From Rhodovibrio salinarum DSM 9154 (lineage in GTDB: Bacteria; Pseudomonadota; Alphaproteobacteria; Kiloniellales; Rhodovibrionaceae): a DNA stretch of 64,000 nt. The notes beneath the pieces are model-generated. The model saw only the letters and a list, made by a program, of their open reading frames with translations. It was not told the origin of the DNA and made no database searches. Where the stretch lies: positions 468,149-532,148 of the forward strand of contig NZ_KI911559.1 of the NCBI RefSeq assembly GCF_000515255.1, in the 5' to 3' direction. Shown one piece after another: positions 18,414 through 29,227 of this stretch (positions are counted from its first letter, which is position 1; each line of letters begins with the position of its first letter). A program made the translations under genes and the position numbers.

Positions 18414-20675
18414 CTACTCCCCAGGGCGGCCACGGTTCAGGAAGCGGTTATCCGTATTGCCGGAGGCGTCCCGCTCGACCCGCGGGGCGTATTCGCCCGC
18501 GTTCTTCTTTTGGGCGGGCGCATTGCCGGATTGCTTCTGACCATTCGATGCCGAGCCGCCGCCCAGGGAGCGGATGATCCGCCCGATCAGGCCTTCGTCG
18601 CCTTCCGATTCCTGGAGTTCGTTGGGATCGCGCCGGTCGGCGATCTGGACCGTCAGGCCGGGCAGGGGTTTGGCCGGCACGCCTTCGAGCGCGCGGGCCA
18701 TCGTCTCCCGCCAGATCACCGCCGGGAGGGAGCCGCCGGTGACGCGGTCCATCGGATGCCCGTCGTCGTTGCCGGTCCACACGCCGGTCACCAAATCCGC
18801 TGTGAAGCCGACGAACCAGGCATCCCGGAAACCCTGGCTGGTGCCGGTCTTGCCCGCGGCTGGCCGGTCCAGCGCGGCGGCCTTGCCGGTGCCCCATTCG
18901 ACATTGGCGCGCATCAGGTCGGTGACCCGGTGCAGGTTGTCCTTGGAAATCACGCGCCCGGTGCCTTGGCCGCTGCGGCGGTAGAGTACCCGGCCTTCGG
19001 AATCGACGATCCGCTCGATGCCGTAGGGGAACACCCCCCGGCCGCCGTTGGCGAAGGCGGCGTAGGCGCCGGTCAGCTCAAGCAGCGTCACTTCCGAAGT
19101 GCCGAGCGCGAGCGAGGGCTGTGCCTTGAGATTGGAGGTGATGCCGAACCGCTGAGCGGTCTCGACCACGTCGCCGGCGCCTGCCGTGCGCAGCATCTTG
19201 ACCGCGACCGAATTCAGCGAGCGGGCGAACGCCTCGCGCAACGTGACCTCGCCGTAGTAGCGCCCGGCGTAGTTGTCCGGCGACCAGCCGTCGACCGAGA
19301 TGGGCTCGTCGACCACCCGGGTGTCCGGGGCGATCCGGCTGTTGCGCATCGCGGCCAGGTAGACGAACGGCTTGAATGCGGAGCCCGGTTGACGTTGGGC
19401 CTGGGTCGCGCGGTTGAACTGGCTTTGAACGTAGTCCTTGCCGCCCACCATCGCGCGCACCGCGCCGTTCGGGGTCATCGTGACCAGCGCGGCCTGACTG
19501 GCATCCTGCCGCTCCCCGCTGTGTTCCAGCGCGCGGCGTAGCTGGGTGTTGGCGATCCGCTGGACCCGGGGGTCGAGGGTGGTGTGCACCCGCAGGTCGC
19601 GGTCGTGGTAGCCGACGTAATCGCGGACCTCGCCCAGCACCCAGTCGGCGAAGTAGCGGCCGTGCCAGCCGTTGGACGGCGTGCCGCTGCTGCGTTCGCG
19701 GGCGGCCTGCTTCGCTTCGGCCTGGGTGACGAAGCCCGCTTCGACCATGTCCTGCAGCACGGTCAATGCGCGGGCGTGCGCGGCCCGCCGGTCGGCGGCG
19801 GGGTTGTAGCGTGACGGCGCTTTCAAAAGCCCCGCCAACATCGCGGATTCGTATAGGTTCACCGCCCGGGCCGGCTTGTTGAAGTAGCGCCGGGCGGCCG
19901 CATCGACGCCGTAGGTGCCGGCGCCCAGATAGACGCGGTTCAGATACAGGCTGAGAATCTCGTCCTTGGTGAACTTCCACTCCAGCCAGACGGCCAGGAT
20001 CGCTTCCTGTACCTTGCGCTTGATCGTCTGCTTCGGCGTCAGGAACAGGTTCTTGGCGAGCTGCTGGGTGATCGTGGACCCACCCTGCACGATGTGACCC
20101 GCCTGCAGGTTAGCCACCATCGCGCGTGCCAGTCCGAGCGGGTCCAGGCCGGGGTGGTAATAGAACCGCCGGTCCTCCACCGCCATCACGGCTTGGGGGA
20201 GCGTTTTCGGCAGGTCGGCCAGGGAGACTTGGTCGCCGTAAAGGTCGCCATAGGTCGCCAGCGTCGCGCCGTTGGCCGCGAGCAGGGTCACGCTCGGCTT
20301 GCGGCTCGCTTCCGCGACCTGGTCGATCTCCGGGAGGTCGTGGGCGTAATAGACGATCACCCCGCCGGCGATTACGCCCAGCCAGATCGCCAGCACCAGC
20401 GACCAGATCGCCAACGGCCGGAGCCAGGAACGCCGGCGCGCCTTCCGCGCCGTCTTGCGGGCGCGCCGCGATGTGCTGCGCCGCCGGCCGCCACCATTGC
20501 CGCCTCCCTGTTTGCCATTCGCGGCTGTGCGCTCGTGCGGGGCCCGGGGAGCTTCCGGTTTGGGCTTCTGGCCGCCATTGGAAGCACGCGACCCGCCGCC
20601 GTCGCGGGCGCGGTTTGGGGCGCGCTGGCGTTTACGGTCGCTGGCGGGACGACGTGGCGGAGTCTTACGGCTCAT
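18414..20675 (-). CDS. Class A penicillin-binding protein (PBP1-type bifunctional glycosyltransferase/transpeptidase)
   Basis: Polymerises and cross-links peptidoglycan in the periplasm. The 753-residue product has a long basic cytoplasmic N-terminus (about 85 residues, Arg/Lys/Gly-rich) and one membrane helix near 87-112. The GT51 domain has EDRRFYYHPGLDPLG and GGSTITQQLAKN. The transpeptidase domain has PGSAFKPFVYLAAM (active Ser), SLNS and KTGTSQGF. A hydrophilic Gly/Asn/Gln-rich tail follows. Length and motifs fit the PBP1A group in alphaproteobacteria. No neighbouring cell-wall gene is seen. Start ATG at 20675. Confidence 0.95.
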   Translation of the reverse strand: MSRKTPPRRPASDRKRQRAPNRARDGGGSRASNGGQKPKPEAPRAPHERTAANGKQGGGNGGGRRRSTSRRARKTARKARRRSWLRPLAIWSLVLAIWLGVIAGGVIVYYAHDLPEIDQVAEASRKPSVTLLAANGATLATYGDLYGDQVSLADLPKTLPQAVMAVEDRRFYYHPGLDPLGLARAMVANLQAGHIVQGGSTITQQLAKNLFLTPKQTIKRKVQEAILAVWLEWKFTKDEILSLYLNRVYLGAGTYGVDAAARRYFNKPARAVNLYESAMLAGLLKAPSRYNPAADRRAAHARALTVLQDMVEAGFVTQAEAKQAARERSSGTPSNGWHGRYFADWVLGEVRDYVGYHDRDLRVHTTLDPRVQRIANTQLRRALEHSGERQDASQAALVTMTPNGAVRAMVGGKDYVQSQFNRATQAQRQPGSAFKPFVYLAAMRNSRIAPDTRVVDEPISVDGWSPDNYAGRYYGEVTLREAFARSLNSVAVKMLRTAGAGDVVETAQRFGITSNLKAQPSLALGTSEVTLLELTGAYAAFANGGRGVFPYGIERIVDSEGRVLYRRSGQGTGRVISKDNLHRVTDLMRANVEWGTGKAAALDRPAAGKTGTSQGFRDAWFVGFTADLVTGVWTGNDDGHPMDRVTGGSLPAVIWRETMARALEGVPAKPLPGLTVQIADRRDPNELQESEGDEGLIGRIIRSLGGGSASNGQKQSGNAPAQKKNAGEYAPRVERDASGNTDNRFLNRGRPGE

Positions 20676-20869
20676 ACGCTATATCTAGCTTCGATAGTCT
20701 CAACAAACCATAAATCTTCTAATCATCCGACGCGAACTTGCCGAAAAGCCCGACCCTTCCATTTAGACAGGGAAAATGACCGATCGGTGGCACGTGCGGT
20801 GTTGTCTTATAATCGCCGCCCGAAGACATCGGCATCCTTTCGACAGCCCGACGGTCTGCGAGGTGTGTC

Positions 20870-21670
20870 ATGACCGACGATCCCTACCGTCTCGTCCGGC
20901 GACGCGGCAACCGGCATCCTGGGAACTGCGGCCGGCGCCGTCTGCTGGCCCTGATGGCCTGGTTGCCGCTGGGGGCGGTGGTTCTGCCCGGTCGCGGTAT
21001 GGCGCAGGACGGCCGGCGTCTGGTCGACGTGGAACTGGTTCTGGCGGCTGACGGGTCCGGGTCGATCGACGATGACGAGTTGGCGACCCAGCGTCGTGGC
21101 TATGCCGATGCGCTTGCACATCCCCGTGTCCTGCAGGCGATCCAGGGTGGGTATCACGGGCGCATCGCGCTGACCTACATCGAATGGGGCGGACCGCGTT
21201 CGCAGCATACGATCGTCGACTGGCAGGAGATCGCGAATGGCGATGATGCCAAGGCGTTCGGCGACGCGCTGGTGACGGCGCCCCGTGCCGCGCGTGGCTG
21301 GAATTCGATCTCGGGCGCGATCGCCTACGGCCACCAAAAGATCGACGAGAACCGCTTTGCCGGCCACCGCAAGGTGATCGACATCTCCGGCGACGGGCCG
21401 CAGCGCGGCGGTCCCTCGCTCGGTCTCACCCGCCAGCAAGCTGTCGAGGCGGGCATCACCATCAACGCCCTGGTGGTGCGTCGGCCCGGTGGCGGCTACC
21501 CGGGCCCCGGCGGAATGCCGCTGCATACACACTACGAGCGCGACGTGATCGGCGGGCGCGGCGCGTTCGTCATGACGGCGGATACCGAGATCGGCTTCAC
21601 CGACGCGATCCTGAACAAGCTAATCCAGGAAATCGCGGAGGGCCGGCCGACGGGGGCGGCTCGGGGGTAG
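20870..21670 (+). CDS. DUF1194 von Willebrand-like exported protein
   Basis: A 266-residue protein with an N-terminal RRRLLALMAWLPLGAVVLP export signal ending near GMAQDG; the double arginine hints at Tat export. The mature part opens with VDVELVLAADGSGSIDDDE, a DxSxS metal-adhesion (MIDAS) motif of VWA-like folds, followed by WNSISGAIAYG and VIDISGDGPQRGG, as in DUF1194 proteins. The role is unknown; an envelope binding function is inferred. A TATAAT lies at 20808-20813, 57 bases before the start, but without a clear -35 match. Confidence 0.85.
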   Translation: MTDDPYRLVRRRGNRHPGNCGRRRLLALMAWLPLGAVVLPGRGMAQDGRRLVDVELVLAADGSGSIDDDELATQRRGYADALAHPRVLQAIQGGYHGRIALTYIEWGGPRSQHTIVDWQEIANGDDAKAFGDALVTAPRAARGWNSISGAIAYGHQKIDENRFAGHRKVIDISGDGPQRGGPSLGLTRQQAVEAGITINALVVRRPGGGYPGPGGMPLHTHYERDVIGGRGAFVMTADTEIGFTDAILNKLIQEIAEGRPTGAARG

Positions 21671-21733
21671 CGCAGACCCGAGGTTATCCCGCGATGGCCG
21701 TGCCCTCAGATGGGATGGGCGCTTCGAACCCGC

Positions 21734-23839
21734 TCAGTTCCCAAGCAGGTTCTTGAGCGCGTCCTTCGCCTTTTCCTCGGCGGACCCACCGTCGGAATCG
21801 CCGCTATCCGTGCCGGCGCTGGAGCTGCCCGAGCCGCCGCCGGTCAGGCCTTCCAGGACCTTGCGCGGATCGGTGCCGCCCTCGACGCCTTCCTTGACCT
21901 TCTCGAAGGTCTTCTTGATTTGCTCCGGGTTCTTCACCGCGTCCCGGATCACGCTCTGCAGGTCCGGGCGATAGCTGATGTTGTGCCAGGGGCCTTCGAT
22001 GATCACCGGCACGGCGACCCCCTGCTCCTGCACCTGGCCGCCCTGGCCTTCGGTGGTTGCGACGGCCTTGGGCGTCAGGCGGTAGTTCACGGTGCGCGCG
22101 CCGATGTCGGCTTGGCCTTCGCCGCGCACCCGCAGCAGCGGATTGAGCAGCAGCAGGTCCTGGTTCTTCAGGACGCCGTCGGTGATGTCGAACGTACCCG
22201 ACAGTTCGGCGAAGTCGGTCTTCTGCGTGCTGCCAGCGTTCTGGAAGGCGGATTTCACGTTACGCACCATCTGGGCCAAGTTGACCCCGCTGATGGCGCC
22301 GTCCTGGAAGTTGATCGCGCCGGTGCCGTTCAGGTTCTCGACCAGCGCCTTCTGCGACTTGCCGCTGGCTTGCACGTCGAACTGCATGGCGCCCGTGCCC
22401 TCCAGCCGCTCGAATCCGGCGACATCGGTCAGGAACGGTTGGGCGTTCAGGCCCTGCAACTGGAAGGTATTGGCGAGCGACGGCGTGTCCTGCCGGGCGT
22501 TCACCACGACGCGGCCCTTGCCGGTGCCGTCGTAGAGGTTGAGCTCGCTAAGGTCGGCCTGCAGCCGGCCGTCCTGCAGCTGCATCTGCATGGCGGTGCG
22601 GCCGACCGTGACCTCGCGCGCCTGGATGCCCTCGACCGACAGGTCGAAGTCGACATTGACGGCGTGCAGGGCCGACAGATCGATCGGATCGTCGTTCCAC
22701 TGCGCCGGGTCTTGCGCACCGCCGCTCCCAGAGCTGTCGCCCGAGTCCTCCTCGGAGCCGCCGCCTTCGGCTTTCTCCGTCGGCGCGGGCAGGTAGGGCG
22801 TCAGATTCATCTCCGCCAACGCCAGCTTGCCCGACAGCCATGGCTTGTCGCCGGTCAGGTCGGCGGCGAACTGGCCTTCGCCGGTGATCTCGTCGAACAC
22901 GATCTCGTTGGCGGAAAAGCCGTAGGTCTGGCCCTTGGCGTCAACCGTGCCGGCGAGCCTGAAGGTTTCCAACGTGCCTTCCGGCGAGCTGATCGGGCTG
23001 CCGGCCCAGTCGGCGAGCTGCTTGATCGACGGCACGTCGAGTTCGACCTCGCCCTGGATGCGCCGCGGCGGCGCGTTCACCAGATCGCCGTCGAAGCTCA
23101 GATTGACCGGGTTCGAGGAGATGTTGGCGACGATGTCTGCCTGGTTGCCCGCCATCAGCTGGCGGGGTGTGGTCACCTCGGCTTCCAGGTCGATCGTCTC
23201 ACCGTTCCAGGTCAGGGCGCCGTCCGCCGTCATCGGCGAATCCAGCGAGCTGAGCGAGACGGTCATGTTGACGTCGGTGATTTCGGTCGTCTGGCCGGTT
23301 TGCGCATCGCGGTAAGTGACCGTGCCGTCGACCAGGCGAACGTCGTTCAGCGTGATGTCCTGCAACGGGCCGGTACCGCTGCCACCGCCACCGGTCCCCG
23401 TGTCGCGGGCCGGTTGGTCGCCACCTGTCGGCTCGCCACTGGCCTGGCCGCTGCCCTCGAACTGCCAGTTGACCTCGCCCTGCGCGTTCTTCGCCAGGTG
23501 GATCACCGGCTGCTGCAGCACGAAGCTCTCGATCTCCAGCTGACTGGACAGGAGGGCGAAGGGGTTCACGCGCACCTGCAGCTGCTCGAGCTCCGCCATC
23601 TGCGGCGCGTCGGCCCAGGCCGCGTTGGCGAACTGGACCTGATTCGCGGTCACCTGCGTGCGCGGCAGGATCGACAGTGACAGGTCGCCTTCGATGGTGA
23701 TCTGCCGGCCGGTGGCGGCTTCCACCTGCCTGGCGATCTGCTGCTTATAGGTGTCCATCGGGATCAGCATCGGCGCGATCAAGGCGACCGCCACCAACAG
23801 GACGACAACGGCGGCAACGATCAGCAGGAGCTTCTTCAT
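21734..23839 (-). CDS. AsmA-family envelope protein
   Basis: A 701-residue protein with an N-terminal membrane anchor KKLLLIVAAVVVLLVAVALI followed by the AsmA start MDTYKQQIARQVEAATGRQI and EGDLSLSILPRTQV. The C-terminal AsmA-2 region (LEGTGAMQFDVQASGKSQ through GVNLAQMV) is also present. The linkers are rich in Gly/Ser/Asp. AsmA-like proteins are thought to move or organise lipids between inner and outer membrane. The ATG at 23839 (MKKLL) is preferred over one ten codons upstream because it starts the signal anchor. It lies downstream of gyrB on the same strand, with a 185-bp gap. Confidence 0.9.
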   Translation of the reverse strand: MKKLLLIVAAVVVLLVAVALIAPMLIPMDTYKQQIARQVEAATGRQITIEGDLSLSILPRTQVTANQVQFANAAWADAPQMAELEQLQVRVNPFALLSSQLEIESFVLQQPVIHLAKNAQGEVNWQFEGSGQASGEPTGGDQPARDTGTGGGGSGTGPLQDITLNDVRLVDGTVTYRDAQTGQTTEITDVNMTVSLSSLDSPMTADGALTWNGETIDLEAEVTTPRQLMAGNQADIVANISSNPVNLSFDGDLVNAPPRRIQGEVELDVPSIKQLADWAGSPISSPEGTLETFRLAGTVDAKGQTYGFSANEIVFDEITGEGQFAADLTGDKPWLSGKLALAEMNLTPYLPAPTEKAEGGGSEEDSGDSSGSGGAQDPAQWNDDPIDLSALHAVNVDFDLSVEGIQAREVTVGRTAMQMQLQDGRLQADLSELNLYDGTGKGRVVVNARQDTPSLANTFQLQGLNAQPFLTDVAGFERLEGTGAMQFDVQASGKSQKALVENLNGTGAINFQDGAISGVNLAQMVRNVKSAFQNAGSTQKTDFAELSGTFDITDGVLKNQDLLLLNPLLRVRGEGQADIGARTVNYRLTPKAVATTEGQGGQVQEQGVAVPVIIEGPWHNISYRPDLQSVIRDAVKNPEQIKKTFEKVKEGVEGGTDPRKVLEGLTGGGSGSSSAGTDSGDSDGGSAEEKAKDALKNLLGN

Positions 23840-24024
23840 AGCCTTGGCAACCCTTCGGAATGCCAGCACCGCCCAGGCCTGACGCGCGTTGCCCGCGGCC
23901 GGCGTTGCGGCAGATTCACATAGTTGAACGTAGGCAACGCCGGAACAGCGATGCCGTCAAGCGGCAAAGTCGTGGTCCGCACAGCCGTCACACGTGTGAC
24001 TCGGCCCCGGGCGGGTACGCCGAC

Positions 24025-26514
<2,490 letters not shown>

Positions 26515-26574
26515 CTATATGGTGATTGCCTGTGGGTCTTTCGCCGGTCGGTGTCGGGCAGCGCGCCGGCGTCG

Positions 26575-27831
26575 TCAGGTCGCGGGCGCAATCGTGGCCG
26601 CACGGACCTCGAAGAACTGGGCACGGCCGTGCAAGCCCGCGAACAGTTCCGGATCGGTGCCGGTCAGCCAGGGCTGCGCGCCCAGGGCGACCAGTTCGTC
26701 GAACAGCGCCGCCCGGCGTTCGGCGTCGAGATGGGCGGCAACCTCGTCCAGCAGGACCAGGGGCGCGAAGCCCCGTTCGGCGGCAAGCAGACGGGCGTGC
26801 GCCAGCACGATCGAGATCAACAGCGCCTTCTGCTCGCCCGTCGAGCAGAGCTCCGCCGGCAGGTCGCGGGCGACGTGCCGGGCCATTAGATCGGCGCGGT
26901 GCGGGCCGTAGGCCGCGCCGCCGGTTTCGGCGTCGCGCCCGCGCGCCTGGGCAAGCGCGCTGGCCATCTTCTCCTCCGCGTCGAGCGCGGAAAGTTCGTC
27001 GAACCAAGTCTCCAGATCGCCTGACAGACCGAGCCCCGCCTTCGGAAACGGTCCGTCCCCGCTGGCCGAGGCGCTGGCCAGCCGGTCAACCAGTTGGCGG
27101 CGTGCGGCCGCAATCGCCACGCCGCGCTCGGCCATCCGCTGTTCCAGCACGCCCAGCCAGTCCGGGTCGGGCGTACGGTCGCCGCGCAGCAGCCGGGCGC
27201 GTTCGCGCATGGCGTGCTCGTAGGCGTTGACGCGGCCGGCGTGCGCGGGATCGATGCCGTAGACCAGCCGGTCGATGAACCGCCGCCGGCCGCCGGGGCT
27301 GTCCTGGAACAGCCGATCCATCTGCGGGGTCAGCCAGGTCACCGCGACGAGCTCGCCCAGCATCTGCTGGTTGCCGGCGAAGTCGCCGTCGATCTTGACC
27401 ACCCGACGCTCGCGTCCTTCGGCGCTCGGATCGCGCCCGGTGCCGAGGTCGCGCGATCCCTCCGGCGTCATCACGCGCGCCGCGACGGCCCAGGCCGGCC
27501 CGGTCGGTGACGGGCTGGCCGCATCGTCACGGGAGCCCGCGCTTCCGCGGGTCGCTTGCGCGCCCGGGTGGCGCTCCACCTCGCTCAAGCCGGCCCGGCG
27601 CAAACCCCGGCCGGGGGCGAGGAAGGAGACCGCCTCCAGCAGGTTGGTCTTGCCCGCGCCGTTCGGGCCGGTGAGGACGACCGGGCGACCGTCGGTTTCG
27701 AGCGCGGCGTGCGCGTAGTTTCGGAACGCGGTCAGGTGCAGGCGCTGGACGTACAACCCCGGTGTTGGGGCGGTCCCGGCAAACCGGTCGGAAGCGTCCG
27801 CATGCAGGGCGGCGTGTCCTGTCCGTTCCAT
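26575..27831 (-). CDS. recF: DNA replication and repair protein RecF
   Basis: SMC-like ATPase that helps load RecA at gapped DNA. The 418 residues include LYVQRLHLTAFRNYAHAAL, Walker A GPNGAGKTNLLEAVSFL, the signature CSTGEQKALLISIVLAHARL and Walker B LVLLDEVAAHLD. An insertion of roughly 30 residues after the first conserved block (AGLSEVERHPG onward) makes it longer than the usual 360-380. The ATG at 27831 is used; a TTG nearer the conserved YVQRL is an alternative. The frame stays open far upstream through the antisense-free overlap with dnaN, but that part is a dnaN shadow. Confidence 0.94.
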   Translation of the reverse strand: MERTGHAALHADASDRFAGTAPTPGLYVQRLHLTAFRNYAHAALETDGRPVVLTGPNGAGKTNLLEAVSFLAPGRGLRRAGLSEVERHPGAQATRGSAGSRDDAASPSPTGPAWAVAARVMTPEGSRDLGTGRDPSAEGRERRVVKIDGDFAGNQQMLGELVAVTWLTPQMDRLFQDSPGGRRRFIDRLVYGIDPAHAGRVNAYEHAMRERARLLRGDRTPDPDWLGVLEQRMAERGVAIAAARRQLVDRLASASASGDGPFPKAGLGLSGDLETWFDELSALDAEEKMASALAQARGRDAETGGAAYGPHRADLMARHVARDLPAELCSTGEQKALLISIVLAHARLLAAERGFAPLVLLDEVAAHLDAERRAALFDELVALGAQPWLTGTDPELFAGLHGRAQFFEVRAATIAPAT

Positions 27832-27872
27832 CGACACCTGGGGTTGGGGCGGCGTGTGGTGGGCCGCGTGGC

Positions 27873-28997
27873 TCACACGCGCATCGGCATCAGCACGTAC
27901 AGTGCGCTGGTATCGCCGGCGTCCTGCACGATCGTGGGCGAGGCGGAATCGGACAGGCTGAACTGCGCGCCGTCGCCGCCCAGCCGCTCGGCGATGTCGA
28001 GCAGATAGCGCGAGTTGAAACCGATCTCGATGTTGTCGCCCTGATAGGAAATCTCCAGCTCCTCGGTCGCGCTGCCGTTTTCCGGGCTGGTCGCGGAGAG
28101 GGTGAGCGTGTTGTCGGCCAGCGACAGCTTGACCGCCCGGCTCTTCTCGGTGGAGATCGTCGAAACGCGGTCGACGGCGGAGGCGAAGGCCTTGCGGTCG
28201 ACCTCCATCATCTTGTCGTTGCCCGACGGGATCACACGCTCGTAGTCCGGGAAGGTGCCGTCGATCAGCTTTGAGGTCAGCACCGTGCTGTCGAAGGTGA
28301 AGCGGATCTTGGTGTCCGACAGCGCCACCTCGATGCCGCCATCGGTCTCGTCGATCAGCTTGCGCAGCTCGTTGACTGTCTTGCGCGGCACGATCACCCC
28401 CGGCATGCCATCCGCGCCATCGGGCACGGGCATCTCGAAGCGCGCCAGGCGGTGGCCATCGGTCGCCACCCCGCGCAGCTGCTTGGCGCTGCCCTCCTCG
28501 CCACTGGTGGCGTGGACGTAGATGCCGTTCAGGTAGTAGCGCGTTTCCTCGGTGGAGATGGCGAAGCGAGTTCGGTCGATCAGCTCGCGCAGTTCCTTGC
28601 CCTGCAGGCTGAACGCCTGCGGCAGGTCGTTCGCCTGCGTCGCCGGGAAGTCTTCCTTGGGCAGGGTCGCCAACTGGAAGGTCGAGCGGCCGCTCTTCAG
28701 ACTCATCTGTCCCTGGTCGCCCTGGACGTCGAGTTCGACCTGCGCGCCGTCGGGCAGCTTGCGCACGATGTCGTACAGCGTGTGCGCAGGCGCGGTGGTG
28801 GCGCCGGCTTCTGCGACCTGGCAGCCGACCTCCTCGACGATCGTCAGGTCCATATCGGTCGCGGTCAGCTTCGCCGCCCCGGACCCGGCCTCGATCAGCA
28901 CGTTGGAGAGGATCGGAATGGTGTTGCGGCGTTCGACCACGCTCTGGACGTGTCCCAGCGATTTCAAGAGCGCCGCGCGCTCGATCGTCAGCTTCAT
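27873..28997 (-). CDS. dnaN: DNA polymerase III beta sliding clamp
   Basis: Processivity clamp of the replicative polymerase, 374 residues. It opens MKLTIERAALLKSLGHVQSVVERRNTIP and carries the clamp landmarks GCQVAEAGATT, EETRYYLNGIYVH and ATDGHRLA, then ends with a C-terminal YVLMPMRV that matches the family's PMR terminus. The ATG at 28997 has GGGGAG 3 bases upstream; 25 upstream in-frame codons are not part of the conserved protein. It sits 42 bases before recF. Two strong palindromes separate it from dnaA. Confidence 0.97.
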   Translation of the reverse strand: MKLTIERAALLKSLGHVQSVVERRNTIPILSNVLIEAGSGAAKLTATDMDLTIVEEVGCQVAEAGATTAPAHTLYDIVRKLPDGAQVELDVQGDQGQMSLKSGRSTFQLATLPKEDFPATQANDLPQAFSLQGKELRELIDRTRFAISTEETRYYLNGIYVHATSGEEGSAKQLRGVATDGHRLARFEMPVPDGADGMPGVIVPRKTVNELRKLIDETDGGIEVALSDTKIRFTFDSTVLTSKLIDGTFPDYERVIPSGNDKMMEVDRKAFASAVDRVSTISTEKSRAVKLSLADNTLTLSATSPENGSATEELEISYQGDNIEIGFNSRYLLDIAERLGGDGAQFSLSDSASPTIVQDAGDTSALYVLMPMRV

Positions 28998-29128
28998 CTG
29001 CTCCCCGTTTCGATCCTCGAGAAAGTCTGTCTTGGAGTGTTGTGTACGGCGTGCCCGACAGCGGCCGCACAAGGGCGCGAATCGGCCGGCAACGATAGCA
29101 CGCTCGCTCTTTTGCGCCTAATAAAGAT

Positions 29129-29178
29129 CACGCGCGCACGTGCGCGCGTGTGGGCGCTGCTGCATGTGCAGCGCCCAC
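29129..29178. repeat. Two adjacent perfect palindromes between dnaA and dnaN
   Basis: A 22-bp perfect palindrome (29129-29150, centre CACGTG, arms of alternating CG) is followed at once by an inverted repeat with 11-bp arms (GTGGGCGCTGC and its complement, 29150-29160 and 29168-29178) around a 7-base loop. On the minus strand these lie 50 bases after the dnaA stop and about 130 bases before the dnaN start. After the inner palindrome the minus strand reads ATCTTTATT, a weak T-rich tract. They may form a terminator or attenuator for dnaA, or a protein binding site. Confidence 0.6.
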
Positions 29179-29227
29179 GCCGACTGTCTGTCGGGAAGGG
29201 AAGTGGCCGCCTGCGGCGACCGGGCGC

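Noticed and set aside
26575-29070. 831-codon frame that would join RecF to an N-terminal extension
   Set aside because: The first 413 codons are an out-of-frame reading of dnaN, and RecF motifs begin only after 27831; treated as an uninterrupted shadow rather than a fusion.
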